Source of the DNA: Tritrichomonas musculus
Taxonomy: Eukaryota; Parabasalia; Tritrichomonadida; Tritrichomonadidae
Reading direction: 5' to 3'
Assembly: GCA_039105265.1 (NCBI GenBank)
Contig: JAPFFF010000011.1
Coordinates: forward strand, 124,001-188,000
Length of the DNA: 64,000 bases
Shown here: positions 62,876-64,000 of the stretch, in pieces
Position numbering within the stretch: the stretch's first letter is position 1
How the letters are laid out: each line of letters starts with the position of its first letter
Position numbers and translations under genes: made by a program
The notes under the pieces: model-generated
Seen by the model: the letters and a program-made list of their open reading frames with translations, nothing else
Database searches by the model: none
What the model was told of the DNA's origin: nothing

Positions 62876-64000
62876 TTATAATGAATGTATTCCATTCTTG
62901 GTATTATCTTCAGCTAAGATACCATTTGATGAAAAGAATGACCCACCAATCAATATGAAATTAGCTGTTGGATTGACCATTAAATTGCTACTATTTAATG
63001 GAAATTCAATATTGTTTAACCAGATCTTATTTGGTTCGCATTGGTATTCATACGTAGGTGTATTTTTAACATTGAATGATATATTAATTTTAATTTCTTT
63101 TTCACTGGCAACATTATTTTTGTTTTCATGATATGTCAAATAGAGGGTTGCCTCATATGCATCAAATGGTTGTTCGAATTGGTAACGAATGCTAGTACTA
63201 TTTGGTACGCTGAATGTATACTTAATTCGCGTTAATCTATTCGCTAATGCAGCTAATCTTGATTCAAAAGATTCTATGGTTGCTTTCAAATTTGTGTTCT
63301 CAGTTACCAAATTTTCTATCCTTGTCTTCAGTTCATCATAATCACTTTTTAATGCATAATTTGACAAATCAACTGGTTCTGGGATATCTGTTTTCAAAGC
63401 AAAAGTGTTCGACACATATCTTGCTGAATAAGCGTTTTTGTCTGTTGGTTCGATATTTTTGGTTATTGAACATGATAAAATTTCCGGTGTTTCACCACTT
63501 CCTGGATTGATTAATTCATGGGAGCTATACAGTATCCAAAGACCAGAACTACTTCCTTCGATACGAATTATCTGAGAGGGTTGTTCGTCATCATCGTCAT
63601 TGTACGAATAATCTATGTGAACATAATGAGCCGTATAGAAATTGTTTGATGAGACAATATCCAACCCATATTGCTCAATCAGTTCATGATATGTGTCGTA
63701 ATCCAAATCAGGAATTGTATTATTGACGATTTTGAATTGAATAGTTGTTTGCCCCTCAATAATTTCTGGAATAATGCTTTTCATAGCATAATTGGTTAAA
63801 TCAACAGGTTCAGGTATATCTTTCTTTAATGCATACTCCTTCAAGACATCATTGACCTCATCAACCGTGGGGTACTCGTTTATGATTGTAGCTAGTGAAG
63901 CATCATTAGATTTGGTCTGTTCATGGATAGCATCAATTTTATTATGAAGAGCATTTATGTCACAGGTATAGGCTAAATCATTTGGTGTAAATGACATCCT
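62876..64000 (-). CDS. Giant/fibre-like protein of element 4b, C-terminal part, continues beyond window
   Basis: The frame is open from the window edge, so the N-terminus is outside; an internal ATG at 63997 is not the true start because the preceding codon (R) also matches homologues. FTPNDLAYTCDINALHNKID and YPTVDEVNDVLKEYALKKDI show the end of the giant protein joined in the same frame to the fibre module, unlike elements 2 and 3. The module has the 130-residue domain (EGQTTIQFKIVNNTIPDLDY), shaft motifs (FALKTDIPEPVDLSNYALKS), a coiled coil and the conserved end domain (YTFSVPNSTSIRYQFEQPFD). It converges on the polymerase gene. Confidence 0.85.
   Translation of the reverse strand, partial: RMSFTPNDLAYTCDINALHNKIDAIHEQTKSNDASLATIINEYPTVDEVNDVLKEYALKKDIPEPVDLTNYAMKSIIPEIIEGQTTIQFKIVNNTIPDLDYDTYHELIEQYGLDIVSSNNFYTAHYVHIDYSYNDDDDEQPSQIIRIEGSSSGLWILYSSHELINPGSGETPEILSCSITKNIEPTDKNAYSARYVSNTFALKTDIPEPVDLSNYALKSDYDELKTRIENLVTENTNLKATIESFESRLAALANRLTRIKYTFSVPNSTSIRYQFEQPFDAYEATLYLTYHENKNNVASEKEIKINISFNVKNTPTYEYQCEPNKIWLNNIEFPLNSSNLMVNPTANFILIGGSFFSSNGILAEDNTKNGIHSL

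Larger units (their letters stand above)
48146..64000. mobile_element. Maverick/Polinton element 4b, best-preserved copy, right end beyond window
   Basis: Left terminal repeat at 48146-48408, then satellite and an intact run of plus-strand genes: penton-like, integrase, ATPase, core-like, adaptor-like, capsid, proline-rich, KilA-N, 176-residue, 152-residue and bZIP-like proteins. An HNH-type gene lies on minus, then the 133-residue protein and a full-length polymerase on plus, and the fibre/giant gene on minus running out of the window. No integrase, ATPase, capsid or polymerase lesion is visible, so this copy could be autonomous or recently active. Confidence 0.88.

Overview
The window looks like a parabasalid protist (trichomonad) chromosome, most probably Tritrichomonas- or Trichomonas-like. 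The host genes are intronless, asparagine-rich and separated by very AT-rich spacers, and the accessory part is a stack of Maverick/Polinton giant DNA transposons, which are known to be abundant in trichomonads. The species call is inference; no rRNA or other species marker is present.

Positions 1-11954 are host sequence: a partial asparagine-rich protein, a coiled-coil protein, a PUF/Pumilio RNA-binding protein whose eight base-contacting residue sets match the canonical Pumilio code, and a membrane-anchored LTA-synthase/sulfatase-fold enzyme. Long gene-poor spacers hold a 132-bp tandem repeat, a long inverted repeat, a decayed coiled-coil relic and a frameshifted transposase-like relic.

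From 11955 to the end the window is virus-like mobile DNA. Left ends starting 5'-AGTA occur at about 11955, 16439 (weak), 16585 (weak), 31278, 46829, 47028 and 48146. Only one right end is visible, at 46472, closing the element that opens at 31278. The simplest reading is a nest in which each element sits inside an older one and the remaining right ends lie beyond the window. Element 1 (11955-16438) is a divergent lineage with its own capsid protein and ATPase. Element 2 (16585-46828) carries a full morphogenesis block, a 2056-residue giant protein and a polymerase gene. Element 3 (31278-46472, 15,195 bp) is complete: it has ~315-bp terminal inverted repeats, starts with AG, ends with CT, and has a 5-bp target duplication GCTGT in the polymerase gene of element 2. 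Element 5 (46829-47027) and element 4a (47028-48145) are left ends only. Element 4b (48146 to the end) is the best preserved, with intact integrase, ATPase, capsid protein and a 1043-residue protein-primed DNA polymerase.

The shared gene set runs: candidate penton-like protein, integrase, packaging ATPase, small cationic core-like protein, 190-210-residue adaptor-like protein, double-jelly-roll major capsid protein, small proline-rich protein, 175-residue conserved protein. A giant protein whose C-terminus is a tail-fibre-like module with a conserved end domain is also present. Together these look like a genome for making virions that integrate and replicate by protein priming. No adenovirus-type maturation protease was recognised.

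The most interesting observations are the fibre-like module separated from the giant protein by a -1 frame change at the same boundary in two divergent elements, terminal repeats that are themselves bracketed by perfect 51-57 bp inverted arms, an in-frame fusion of the front half of a capsid protein to the back half of a DNA polymerase, integrases with D-D-35-N in place of D-D-35-E, and a T-rich motif before most element genes.
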